Below, in pieces: positions 1-5,447 of a stretch of DNA of 5,447 nt; position 1 is the stretch's first letter, and every line of letters starts with the position of its first letter. Origin of the DNA: Armatimonadota bacterium (lineage in GTDB: Bacteria > Armatimonadota > Zipacnadia > Zipacnadales > FEN-943); NCBI GenBank assembly GCA_029777735.1, contig JAKORR010000694.1:1-5447 (forward strand), read 5' to 3'. The notes under the pieces were generated by a model. The model saw only the letters and a list, made by a program, of their open reading frames with translations, was not told where the DNA came from and searched no databases. The position numbers and the translations under genes were made by a program.

Positions 1-950
1 ATCCCAAGCCGCCTCAGAGCCGTCGCATAGCTGTCCAGTACCGCCGTGCGCACGAAGTCGCGCAGGGTGTCGGAACCCCAATCCTCGGCGAGGTAGTGCA
101 ACGGAGCCGAGTAGCGATAGTAGCTGACGGGCTTGGAGCCGGGCTCAATGAGCAACTTCTCCGTCATGTACACGGCAAGCCCCTCGTCCAACCACAGGGG
201 CAAGTCGGCAGCCAACGGGTCATCGCCGTGGCTTTCTGCACTTTCGGCCAGCAGTGCGTGAAGGTGCGCATGCACCAGTTCGTGGACCAGAAGATCGCGC
301 AGCGTCAGGCGTGACCTGATACTCCCCTGGCCATCTACTAGCACCTCATCCTTGACAAGCCACTGGTGGCTGGGCAGGCGCATAGGGAGGATAACAAAGC
401 GAGGCGGAACCGTCAGGCCGCTTACCCTCCCGAAGCCGCGATGCTCCTCGAAGGCGCGCGCAATCTCTGCCGGAAGCTGGCCCCAATCATCAAAGAATCG
501 CACGAGCAGAGCGTATCTGGGGGCTGGCAGGTCAAACTCGGCCTTTAGGAAGTCAGCCACCTGGGTAGCCACCTGAGCCACGGAGTCTGCGAGGGATTGC
601 TGGCTAAGGGGGCTCAGCAGTAGCACGCGGCCCCGAAGCACTGCCTTCGCGTCGTCGTAGTACCACTCGCCCATCCTCTGCCACCAGGGGGCCTGGCGCG
701 CCGCCCACAGGTAATAATTCTGAGGCAGGCCCTGGTATAGGTGTCCTCCACTCGTCTGTGGAACTAGGGCCCTGCAGACCCTGACGGCCAGCATCAGGTC
801 GTGTGCGTCTCTCTGGTCTGCCACTCGGGGGTTGCGCAGGTCCACTCGCTCGAGCAAGTCGATGGAGGGCAGCCATGCGGGAGGACTTTCCCCAGCGTGT
901 AGCAGGGGGAGTCCAGCAAGAGCGAGCACGGCAATGAGGACGATGCGCAT
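1..950 (-). CDS. Secreted zinc metallopeptidase, peptidase-MA-like gluzincin (C-terminus cut by window edge)
   Basis: Translating the minus strand from the ATG at 950-948 gives 316 residues without a stop, running off the window at position 1. Residues 1 to about 19 (MRIVLIAVLALAGLPLLHA) are a signal peptide: a charged start, a hydrophobic core and a possible signal-peptidase site after LHA. The mature protein should be exported. The zinc site is clear. HELVH at residues 223-227 supplies two histidine ligands and the catalytic glutamate. WLDEGLAVY at 253-261 supplies the third ligand, Glu256. HExxH followed about 25-30 residues later by W-L-[DN]-E-G is the gluzincin arrangement of peptidase-MA-like proteins. 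Residues 20-215 resemble no family I can name. The start is supported by the signal peptide and by AGAGGA four bases upstream. The gene starts 32 bases after the transporter stop codon, so it is probably the third gene of that operon. The substrate is unknown. The metallopeptidase call is firm; the exact family is less so. Confidence 0.85.
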   Translation of the reverse strand, partial: MRIVLIAVLALAGLPLLHAGESPPAWLPSIDLLERVDLRNPRVADQRDAHDLMLAVRVCRALVPQTSGGHLYQGLPQNYYLWAARQAPWWQRMGEWYYDDAKAVLRGRVLLLSPLSQQSLADSVAQVATQVADFLKAEFDLPAPRYALLVRFFDDWGQLPAEIARAFEEHRGFGRVSGLTVPPRFVILPMRLPSHQWLVKDEVLVDGQGSIRSRLTLRDLLVHELVHAHLHALLAESAESHGDDPLAADLPLWLDEGLAVYMTEKLLIEPGSKPVSYYRYSAPLHYLAEDWGSDTLRDFVRTAVLDSYATALRRLG

Positions 951-955
951 GGAAT

Positions 956-994
956 CCTCTGAGGCGAAGCCTCCGACGGCCTTCACAGAGGCTT
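956..994 (-). promoter_or_regulatory. Competing inverted repeats over the transporter stop and the peptidase ribosome-binding site
   Basis: Three short perfect inverted repeats overlap here, read on the minus-strand transcript. Structure A pairs AAGCCTC (994-988) with GAGGCTT (973-967). Structure B is a tight hairpin, GAGGC (973-969), loop TTC, GCCTC (965-961). Structure C pairs CCTCTG (991-986) with CAGAGG (961-956), which covers the AGAGGA ribosome-binding site of the peptidase. A excludes both B and C, whereas B and C can nearly stack. The transporter stop codon (985-983) lies inside the region, so a terminating ribosome would disrupt A and C. The pairings are seen in the sequence; a role in coupling translation is inference. 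No run of T follows, so this is not an intrinsic terminator. Confidence 0.4.
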
Positions 995-1999
995 GCGGCC
1001 AGGCGTCCAGCGCGCAAACCCCAGGCCGGCGAGCACGATGACCGCCCCGGCTAACTGGACCGTCTGGGGCTTCTCTCCCAGAAACATCGCCGCCGCAGCC
1101 ATGGCTACGACCGGCACCAGATACTGGTACACGGCTGTCGCCGCGGCGCTCGTGCGGCCAATTGTAGTGTACCACACCGCAAAGGCCCAAAGGCCCGCCA
1201 GCAGGCCGATGTAACCCACGAGGAGCGCCCAAGTGAATAGATCGAGCCTGGCCCAGGGTGTGGCCAGCAACTGGGGCAGCGACAAGGGAACGATGGCTAC
1301 ACAGGACAACGCATAGCAGTAGGCTACTGTCTTCAGGCCGCCGTATCGACGTACCAGGTCTCTCGATAGGGCCATGAAGTAGCCATAGAGCATTGCCGAG
1401 CCGAGCATGATCAGGTTGCCTGTCAGATGAGAACCGCCGCCCGAGGACCCGGCCAAACCCACTGACAGCACCAGCGTCACACCGACGAAGCCCACCAGCA
1501 CCCCCAGCCAGTTCACTTTTGACAGCCGCTCCTGACCCGATAGCACCGCGATAAGAGCGGTGAAGATGGGCGCAGAGGTTATCAGTAGCGCTGCCTCCGA
1601 CGCACTGGTCATATCCACGGCAATGATGAAGGTCACCTGCTGGCCGCCCATGACAACCAGTCCGGCCCAGAGCAGACACAGCAAGTCCTCGCGCCGAAGC
1701 ATCAGCCGCTCGTGACGCAGCCACAGCAGTAAGAAAAGCACAGGGGTCATGAGGCCGAAACGCACGCCTACCAAGGCCAGAGGAGGCACCGTCTCAAGGA
1801 CTATCTTGTAGACGACGAAGTTGCCGCCCCAGATAAATGCCACTGCGAGCAGCGCTGGGTCGATCAGCCGATGTCGCGCGGGCTCACCCGGTATGCCCAC
1901 GGCCGGTGGATGCTCGGGCACTGCCTGCGCCTCGACCCGTGGAGTCATCCCGCCAGGCCGCTGCCGCGTGCTCAAAGGACCTTCTGGTAGGTCCGCCAT
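983..1999 (-). CDS. EamA/DMT-superfamily transporter, ten transmembrane helices
   Basis: This is an integral membrane protein of 338 residues from the ATG at 1999, or 321 from the ATG at 1948. Ten hydrophobic segments can be counted (338-residue numbering), near 47-69, 72-94, 104-128, 130-154, 160-183, 192-212, 224-245, 253-280, 283-308 and 312-331. They form two five-helix halves, the duplicated EamA (formerly DUF6) fold. Typical signs are FIWGGNFVVYK in helix 1, the alanine- and serine-rich SEAALLITSAPIFTALIA in helix 4, and its counterpart SAAATAVYQYLVPVVAMAAA in helix 9, followed by LGEKP. Members export amino acids, metabolites or drugs by proton-coupled exchange; the substrate cannot be read from sequence. 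The start is uncertain: 1999 overlaps the GNAT gene by 28 bases, while 1948 leaves a 23-base gap. Neither has a well-spaced ribosome-binding site. The first 45 residues are proline-rich and soluble, so either start keeps all helices. Confidence 0.92.
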   Translation of the reverse strand: MADLPEGPLSTRQRPGGMTPRVEAQAVPEHPPAVGIPGEPARHRLIDPALLAVAFIWGGNFVVYKIVLETVPPLALVGVRFGLMTPVLFLLLWLRHERLMLRREDLLCLLWAGLVVMGGQQVTFIIAVDMTSASEAALLITSAPIFTALIAVLSGQERLSKVNWLGVLVGFVGVTLVLSVGLAGSSGGGSHLTGNLIMLGSAMLYGYFMALSRDLVRRYGGLKTVAYCYALSCVAIVPLSLPQLLATPWARLDLFTWALLVGYIGLLAGLWAFAVWYTTIGRTSAAATAVYQYLVPVVAMAAAAMFLGEKPQTVQLAGAVIVLAGLGFARWTPGRKPL

Positions 2000-2934
2000 T
2001 CCCGGACCGTCCTGAAGCCAAGTGACTCATAAAGCCTGACAGCATGTTTGCGGAAGGGTTGAGTCACAAGCACAAAGGGCTTCGGTCTGAACCGGTAGGC
2101 GTAGTTGACACAGGCGGTGACCAATGCACGGCCCAGCCCCAGTCCCCGATACTCGGGTAGAGTGCCTACCCACTCGATGCAGCAGCCCATCACCTTGCCA
2201 GAGCCTGAGTAGCGCGTAAGCACAGCGGCCGAGATCCCCACGGGTTTATCTCCTTCGAGGCAAAAGTACCAGCCTTGGGGGTCGAAGTCGTGCCGGTTGC
2301 CGAAGACGTTTTGCCAGTAGCCCAGGGGGGTGTTGTCCTCAAAGACCGCGCGCTTGATCTCGGTCCATGCCGCCTCATCGCCATCGCGCCACGTGCGCAA
2401 GCTGAAGCCCTCTGGCAGGCGTGGCTGTATGGGCTCCCAGGCCTCCAGATCCATCTTGAGCGTCAGGTTGCAGCGCTCCCTGTCCACCCACTCGAACCCG
2501 TCGGACTCAAGCAATCTGAGTGCAGGCTCGTAGCGCGAATCCACGTGAGAGGCGGTCACGAGCGTCTCGAAACCGCGCACCCTGGCCTCCTCAGCAGCGT
2601 GCGCAAGCAACTCCCGGCCCAGTCCCCGGCCACGGTAGTCGGGATGAACCGCGAGCCAGCCTAGCCGTGCGACCCGTCCGCCGCCATTGAACCCAAGGGT
2701 CACCAGTGCCACAGGCCGGTCTGCGTGCCAGAGCACTCGGCACGCCTCAGGCGCGATGTCTCCGCGCTGGACAGCACGGCTCAGGTCCTCGGCCGACACC
2801 GGCGGTGGATCGGCCGGTGTATAAGCGCTCACCCGTTCCAGCGCCCGCCAGTCATCATAGGCAGCGTTGATTGGCTCGACCAAACTCTCCAACCAACTGA
2901 TGTCCAAACCTGTGTAGGCGAGGCTGCCCACCAT
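1972..2934 (-). CDS. Tandem-domain GNAT-family acetyltransferase
   Basis: The protein has 320 residues and two GNAT folds in series, each moving an acyl group from acyl-CoA to an amine. The first domain (about 30-160) carries the acetyl-CoA pyrophosphate-binding motif A, VHPDYRGRGLGRELL, with R-G-R-G-L-G at 101-106, and ends in LRLLESDGFEWVDRE. The second (about 175-320) repeats the pattern with LPEYRGLGLGRALV, R-G-L-G-L-G at 263-268, and ends in VRLYESLGFRTVREW. Both loops are intact, so both domains could bind acyl-CoA. The frame is open 15 codons further upstream to an ATG at 2979, but the ATG at 2934 has an excellent ribosome-binding site five bases away and is preferred. The gene follows the ftsZ terminator and overlaps or nearly touches the transporter gene, so it should be first in a GNAT-transporter-peptidase operon. 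Mycothiol synthase has a similar two-domain layout, but I see nothing that justifies that name. Substrate unknown. Confidence 0.9.
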   Translation of the reverse strand: MVGSLAYTGLDISWLESLVEPINAAYDDWRALERVSAYTPADPPPVSAEDLSRAVQRGDIAPEACRVLWHADRPVALVTLGFNGGGRVARLGWLAVHPDYRGRGLGRELLAHAAEEARVRGFETLVTASHVDSRYEPALRLLESDGFEWVDRERCNLTLKMDLEAWEPIQPRLPEGFSLRTWRDGDEAAWTEIKRAVFEDNTPLGYWQNVFGNRHDFDPQGWYFCLEGDKPVGISAAVLTRYSGSGKVMGCCIEWVGTLPEYRGLGLGRALVTACVNYAYRFRPKPFVLVTQPFRKHAVRLYESLGFRTVREWRTYQKVL

Positions 2935-2939
2935 GTTTC

Positions 2940-2946
2940 TCACCTC
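2940..2946 (-). promoter_or_regulatory. Ribosome-binding site that decides the GNAT start
   Basis: The minus strand reads GAGGTGA, a seven-base match to the Shine-Dalgarno consensus, five bases before the ATG at 2934. The alternative upstream ATG at 2979 lies within about 10 bases of the terminator T-run of ftsZ, leaving almost no room for a leader. This favours the shorter protein. Confidence 0.75.
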
Positions 2947-2989
2947 GACCACAAACACAACAACGCGCTCCGGCAGCACCGTGGTGTCG

Positions 2990-3017
2990 AAAAAAGGGAC
3001 CGCGCCTCGCGCGGCCC
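2990..3017 (-). terminator. Intrinsic terminator of ftsZ
   Basis: Read on the minus strand, GGGCCGCGC, loop GAG, then GCGCGGTCCC fold into a nine-pair, all-GC stem with a single bulged T, immediately followed by TTTTTT (2995-2990). It begins 20 bases after the ftsZ stop codon. The T-run follows only on the minus strand, so the terminator works in one direction. It separates ftsZ from the GNAT operon, whose start codon is 55 bases further on. No clear -35/-10 pair for that operon is visible in the short gap. Confidence 0.9.
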
Positions 3018-3037
3018 TGGCTGTAAGACCCGTACTG

Positions 3038-4144
3038 TTAACGCCGGCGGAGAAAGGCTGGCAGGTCCTCTTCGTCCTCGTCGAGGGTCGGTACCGGCTC
3101 AGGGAAGCTGGGCCGCGGATGCGGCTCGGCCACCGACGCGATTGCGGACTCCTCTTCCTCTTCCCTTCGCGCCTCTGCTCTCGAAGACGGGGCCGCTTCG
3201 AAGCCCGTGGCGATGATGGTCACCCGCACCTGGCCCTCCATCTTCTCGTCCACGACCAGGCCCCAGCGCAGATCGGTATCGAACTCGCCAGCGGAAGCAG
3301 CCTCCTGCACCAGCCGCGCCGCTTCGTGAGCCTCGCTTAGGCCGAGGTCTGGCCCCGCGGTGATATTCATCAGTACGGCCCTAGCACCGGCGATGCTCGT
3401 TTCGAGCAGCGGACTGTCAATGGCCGCCTGGGCCGCATTAGCCGCCCGGTTCTCGCCGCTGGACTCACCAATGCCCATCAGCGCCGTGCCCGCCTCGTGC
3501 ATTACCGAGCGTACGTCGGCGAAGTCCAGGTTGATGAGCCCGGGCACTACGATGACCTCGCTAATGCCCTTCACGCCCTGCTGCAGCACTGTGTCAGCCA
3601 GCGCGAAGGCCTCCTCAATCGTGGGGTTGTCGTTGGTGAGCTGCAGCAGCCGATCGTTGGGGATGACGATAAGGGTATCGACGACGCTCTTGAGTTGGTC
3701 CAAGCCCTGGGTCGCGATCTCGGCCCGGCGTCGGCCCTCCACACTGAAGGGTCTGGTCACCACCGCGACGGTCAGAGCTCCGAGTTCCTTGGAGATGCTC
3801 GCAATTACCGGGCTGGCTCCTGTGCCAGTACCGCCACCCATGCCGGCCGTGATAAAGATCATGTCCGCTCCGTCGAGGGACATCATGATTTCCTGACGAC
3901 TTTCCTCGGCAGCCTGACGCCCGATATCGGGATCGCCACCGGTACCCAGACCACGGGTCAACTGATCCCCGATCTGTATCTTCCTATCGGCTGCCGACAG
4001 GTCGAGCACCTGCGCGTCCGTGTTGACGGCCACGTACTCAACTCCAATCAAACCGCTCTGAATCATGCGGTTGACGGCGTTGGTTCCGCCTCCGCCTACA
4101 CCAACAACGCGAAGTTTCGCGTACTCCTCCACTGTCGGCCTCAT
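3038..4144 (-). CDS. ftsZ: Cell division protein FtsZ
   Basis: FtsZ is the tubulin-like GTPase that polymerises into the Z-ring at mid-cell and recruits the division machinery. This copy has 368 residues, a normal length. The nucleotide-binding N-terminal half has GVGGGGTNAVNRM at 15-27, NTDAQ at 41-45 and the tubulin signature GGGTGTG at 103-109. The T7 synergy loop NLDFADVRSVM (205-215) keeps Asp207 and Asp210, which complete the active site of the neighbouring subunit. The globular core ends near ATGFEAAP at 312-319. A linker of about 40 residues follows, rich in Glu, Arg and Pro, then the conserved tail DLPAFLRRR (360-368), the docking peptide for membrane tethers such as FtsA or SepF. 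An in-frame TAG two codons upstream of the ATG rules out a longer protein. AAGGAGG (4162-4156) sits 11 bases before the start, slightly far. No ftsA, ftsQ or mur gene adjoins it; the gene has its own promoter and terminator. Confidence 0.98.
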   Translation of the reverse strand: MRPTVEEYAKLRVVGVGGGGTNAVNRMIQSGLIGVEYVAVNTDAQVLDLSAADRKIQIGDQLTRGLGTGGDPDIGRQAAEESRQEIMMSLDGADMIFITAGMGGGTGTGASPVIASISKELGALTVAVVTRPFSVEGRRRAEIATQGLDQLKSVVDTLIVIPNDRLLQLTNDNPTIEEAFALADTVLQQGVKGISEVIVVPGLINLDFADVRSVMHEAGTALMGIGESSGENRAANAAQAAIDSPLLETSIAGARAVLMNITAGPDLGLSEAHEAARLVQEAASAGEFDTDLRWGLVVDEKMEGQVRVTIIATGFEAAPSSRAEARREEEEESAIASVAEPHPRPSFPEPVPTLDEDEEDLPAFLRRR

Positions 4145-4207
4145 GCGCTAGCCCGCCTCCTTGACAAACCTACAACCCCATACCACCAATGCTCAGGTCG
4201 CCTAGCG

Positions 4208-4237
4208 ATTATACGGACGCCTCTTTCGGAGTGTCAA
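4208..4237 (-). promoter_or_regulatory. Consensus sigma-70 promoter of ftsZ
   Basis: On the minus strand, TTGACA (4237-4232) and TATAAT (4213-4208) are both perfect matches to the -35 and -10 consensus, separated by 18 bases, one more than the optimum. The -35 box contains the TGA stop codon (4236-4234) of the upstream oxidoreductase. Transcription should begin near 4201, giving a leader of about 56 bases before the ftsZ ATG at 4144. An exact match to both boxes in a GC-rich genome is unlikely by chance, and the orientation and distance fit ftsZ. It implies strong expression by the housekeeping sigma factor. Confidence 0.88.
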
Positions 4238-5286
4238 CAACGGCTCCTCCCCAGCGCTGCCACGGCGATTCGCTCGCACAAGCGCATATCCTGCAAGGCA
4301 TCGCTGGCCGGTGAGAGGCAAGCCTCACCTTGCAGGCAACAACGTACGAAGGCCGCCGCCTCGTTGCGGAAGCCCCAGCTCCAGGGAGGCAGCAGGTCTA
4401 TCACCTCCTGCTCCCGACCCGCACGGTACACCACCACTCTCGCCGCCACGTTGCGCAGCAGCGGCGGCGGCGTGAGGACATCCACCCGCCCGTCCCGGAA
4501 GTAGAAGCTGATGTGTTCATCCCACGAGTGGGATGACAACTGGCCGGTCTCAAGTGACACAAGCCCTTGCCTCAGAGTCATTGCCACCAACCAACTTGGC
4601 CCCAGTCGGTGAGCACTGAGCACTTGGGGTTCCGCCTGGGCGAGGAAGCGAAGCAGGTTGATATTGTGGCAGTAGACGTTGACGAAAACCGCGAAGGGGC
4701 TCTGCCACTCCTCGGGCAGGAAGTCCGGCCCCAGCACGCGCTCGGCCGCAGGCGGCGCCTCGTCGGTCGTGAACCGCGGGCCGAGGCCTGCGGTCCATTC
4801 GCCTCCGAAGCAATGTATCCGCACCATGCTAAGCTCGCCCAGCTCGCCCGATTCCATATACTGCTCGATCAGGTTCTGGGCTCGCTGAACCCCCTCGTCG
4901 TACCGCTTCATATAGCCAACCATCAGCAACTTACCGGCCCGCTCGCTGACCTCTGCCATCTGCTGGCCCATGGCCGCCGAGGGCGCCAACGGCTTCTCGA
5001 TGAACACGTGCTTGCCCGCCTCCAGCAGGTCGAGCACCACTGGCGGATGAAGGGCCTCGGACATTATCGCTACCACCGCGTCCACGTCGCCCATGTTTGC
5101 CAGGTCCTGGTGCGACGAGACGACCCTAGGGATGTGGTGGTAGTCCGCTACCATCTTCGCTAGCTTCGGCCGCGCCTCCGCCAGTGCCACTGGCTCGACC
5201 TCCGGCACCGAGAGGAAGTTGGGAATGTGAACGCTTTGCCCCATGAAGCCCGCGCCCACGAAAGCCAATCTCAACTTGTCAGCCAT
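4234..5286 (-). CDS. Gfo/Idh/MocA-family NAD(P)-dependent oxidoreductase
   Basis: This is a soluble protein of 350 residues, the usual family length. The N-terminal Rossmann fold (about 5-120) opens with LRLAFVGAGFMGQSVH; GAGFMG at 11-16 binds the dinucleotide. FIEKPLA places the family lysine at Lys98. The C-terminal alpha/beta domain (about 125-325) contains VNVYCHNINLLRF, with His207 in the catalytic-histidine position. The usual DxxxH motif reads N-V-Y-C-H, so Asn203 replaces the aspartate. The protein ends in FRNEAAAFVRCCLQG and a final helix typical of the family. Members oxidise or reduce sugars, inositols and related polyols; this substrate is unknown. The ATG at 5286 is chosen over one at 5322 because AAGAGGTG lies six bases upstream and the Rossmann strand follows directly. 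It lies 78 bases after the partial gene to its right, with no terminator seen between, so the two may be cotranscribed. Confidence 0.93.
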   Translation of the reverse strand: MADKLRLAFVGAGFMGQSVHIPNFLSVPEVEPVALAEARPKLAKMVADYHHIPRVVSSHQDLANMGDVDAVVAIMSEALHPPVVLDLLEAGKHVFIEKPLAPSAAMGQQMAEVSERAGKLLMVGYMKRYDEGVQRAQNLIEQYMESGELGELSMVRIHCFGGEWTAGLGPRFTTDEAPPAAERVLGPDFLPEEWQSPFAVFVNVYCHNINLLRFLAQAEPQVLSAHRLGPSWLVAMTLRQGLVSLETGQLSSHSWDEHISFYFRDGRVDVLTPPPLLRNVAARVVVYRAGREQEVIDLLPPWSWGFRNEAAAFVRCCLQGEACLSPASDALQDMRLCERIAVAALGRSRC

Positions 5287-5292
5287 TGCAGG

Positions 5293-5300
5293 CACCTCTT
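5293..5300 (-). promoter_or_regulatory. Ribosome-binding site that decides the oxidoreductase start
   Basis: The minus strand reads AAGAGGTG, ending six bases before the ATG at 5286. The upstream in-frame ATG at 5322 has only a poor purine stretch before it and would add 12 residues (MGPESVGKEVPA) outside the family fold. Confidence 0.7.
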
Positions 5301-5364
5301 TCCCCACTGATTCGGGGCCCATCGCCTGGCACCCATGGAAAGAAAAGCCCTTGGTGGCGCGATC

Positions 5365-5447
5365 TTAGTCGAGCAATTCGCCGTGGTGCTCGACGACCTT
5401 CCGGATCGCTTTGGCGTGCTGCCTTACTAGCTCCTCGCTGGCGTTGG
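5365..5447 (-). CDS. C-terminal end of an unidentified protein (5' part outside the window)
   Basis: One minus-strand frame is open from the window edge to a TAA at 5367-5365 and encodes 26 residues, of which the last 20 are VRQHAKAIRKVVEHHGELLD. The first two bases at the edge belong to an incomplete codon. Most codons end in G or C (22 of 26), as in the neighbouring genes. The peptide looks like a charged amphipathic helix, a common C-terminal end for an enzyme. It lies upstream of the oxidoreductase on the same strand, so it may encode a pathway partner. The fragment is too short to assign a family. Confidence 0.5.
   Translation of the reverse strand, partial: NASEELVRQHAKAIRKVVEHHGELLD
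5368..5394. repeat. Perfect 8-bp inverted repeat at the end of the partial gene
   Basis: GTCGAGCA (5368-5375) and TGCTCGAC (5387-5394) are exact reverse complements separated by 11 bases. On the minus strand the second arm ends directly before the TAA stop of the partial gene. No T-run follows, so it is not a standard intrinsic terminator. It could be an RNA stem-loop at the 3' end of the upstream cistron, a protein-binding dyad, or a by-product of coding sequence. Confidence 0.45.

Noticed and set aside
604..1017. A 137-codon minus-strand frame overlapping the peptidase and transporter genes
   Set aside because: It lies in a different frame from the signal peptide and peptidase reading frame, and its product is Arg- and Pro-rich low-complexity sequence typical of out-of-frame GC-rich DNA.
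2725..3216. A plus-strand frame across the GNAT start, the terminator and the ftsZ 3' end
   Set aside because: It crosses regulatory sites of the opposite strand, and its product resembles no known protein.
4170..4181. A three-codon mini-frame (ATG GGG TTG TAG, minus strand) in the ftsZ leader, a possible leader peptide
   Set aside because: It has no proper ribosome-binding site and is too short to separate from chance.
4146..4207. Inverted repeat CGCTAG (4207-4202) and CTAGCG (4151-4146) spanning the ftsZ leader
   Set aside because: It is only six pairs across a 50-base loop, and the first arm lies partly upstream of the expected transcription start, so a stable leader structure is unlikely.
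3497..4504. A 335-codon open frame on the plus strand, opposite ftsZ and the oxidoreductase end
   Set aside because: It is antisense to two well-supported genes, has no recognisable domain, and runs through the ftsZ promoter. Long antisense frames are expected in GC-rich coding DNA.
4567..5163. A 198-codon plus-strand frame within the oxidoreductase
   Set aside because: It is fully antisense to a conserved enzyme and has no family features of its own.
5301..5364. Possible terminator or promoter between the right-edge gene and the oxidoreductase
   Set aside because: A GGGCTTTTC stretch is present, but no stem longer than three pairs precedes it, and no convincing -35/-10 pair was found.
1..5447. 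CRISPR arrays, tRNA genes, insertion-sequence ends or attachment sites
   Set aside because: I saw no regularly spaced repeats, no tRNA-like cloverleaf, no transposase and no terminal inverted repeats with flanking duplications.

Overview
The window is a GC-rich, densely packed stretch of bacterial chromosome. All six recognisable genes lie on the minus strand. Transcription therefore runs from the right edge towards position 1. There is no tRNA, rRNA, CRISPR array, insertion sequence or phage gene. The lineage cannot be fixed from 5.4 kb. The FtsZ is a standard bacterial type ending in DLPAFLRRR, and the genes use GC-rich third positions. Chloroflexota, Armatimonadota or a similar environmental group is a guess, not a result.

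Layout in the direction of transcription: (1) the last 26 codons of an unidentified gene (5447-5365); (2) a Gfo/Idh/MocA-family NAD(P)-dependent oxidoreductase (5286-4234); (3) a textbook sigma-70 promoter whose -35 box overlaps the oxidoreductase stop codon; (4) ftsZ (4144-3038), followed by a strong intrinsic terminator (3017-2990); (5) a tandem-domain GNAT acetyltransferase (2934-1972); (6) a ten-helix EamA/DMT-family transporter (1999 or 1948 to 983); (7) a secreted zinc metallopeptidase of the peptidase-MA-like gluzincin type (950-1), cut by the window edge.

The genes form three transcriptional blocks. The right block is the partial gene plus the oxidoreductase. The middle block is ftsZ alone, with its own promoter and terminator and none of its usual division and cell-wall neighbours. 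The left block is GNAT, transporter and peptidase, closely spaced or overlapping and probably one operon. Within that operon, the transporter/peptidase junction holds three inverted repeats that cannot all form together, one of which would cover the peptidase ribosome-binding site.

I found no convincing undescribed multi-gene system. The points most worth a second look are the isolated ftsZ unit, the possible RNA switch at 956-994, the changed catalytic motif of the oxidoreductase, and a perfect 8-bp inverted repeat ending at the stop codon of the right-edge gene.
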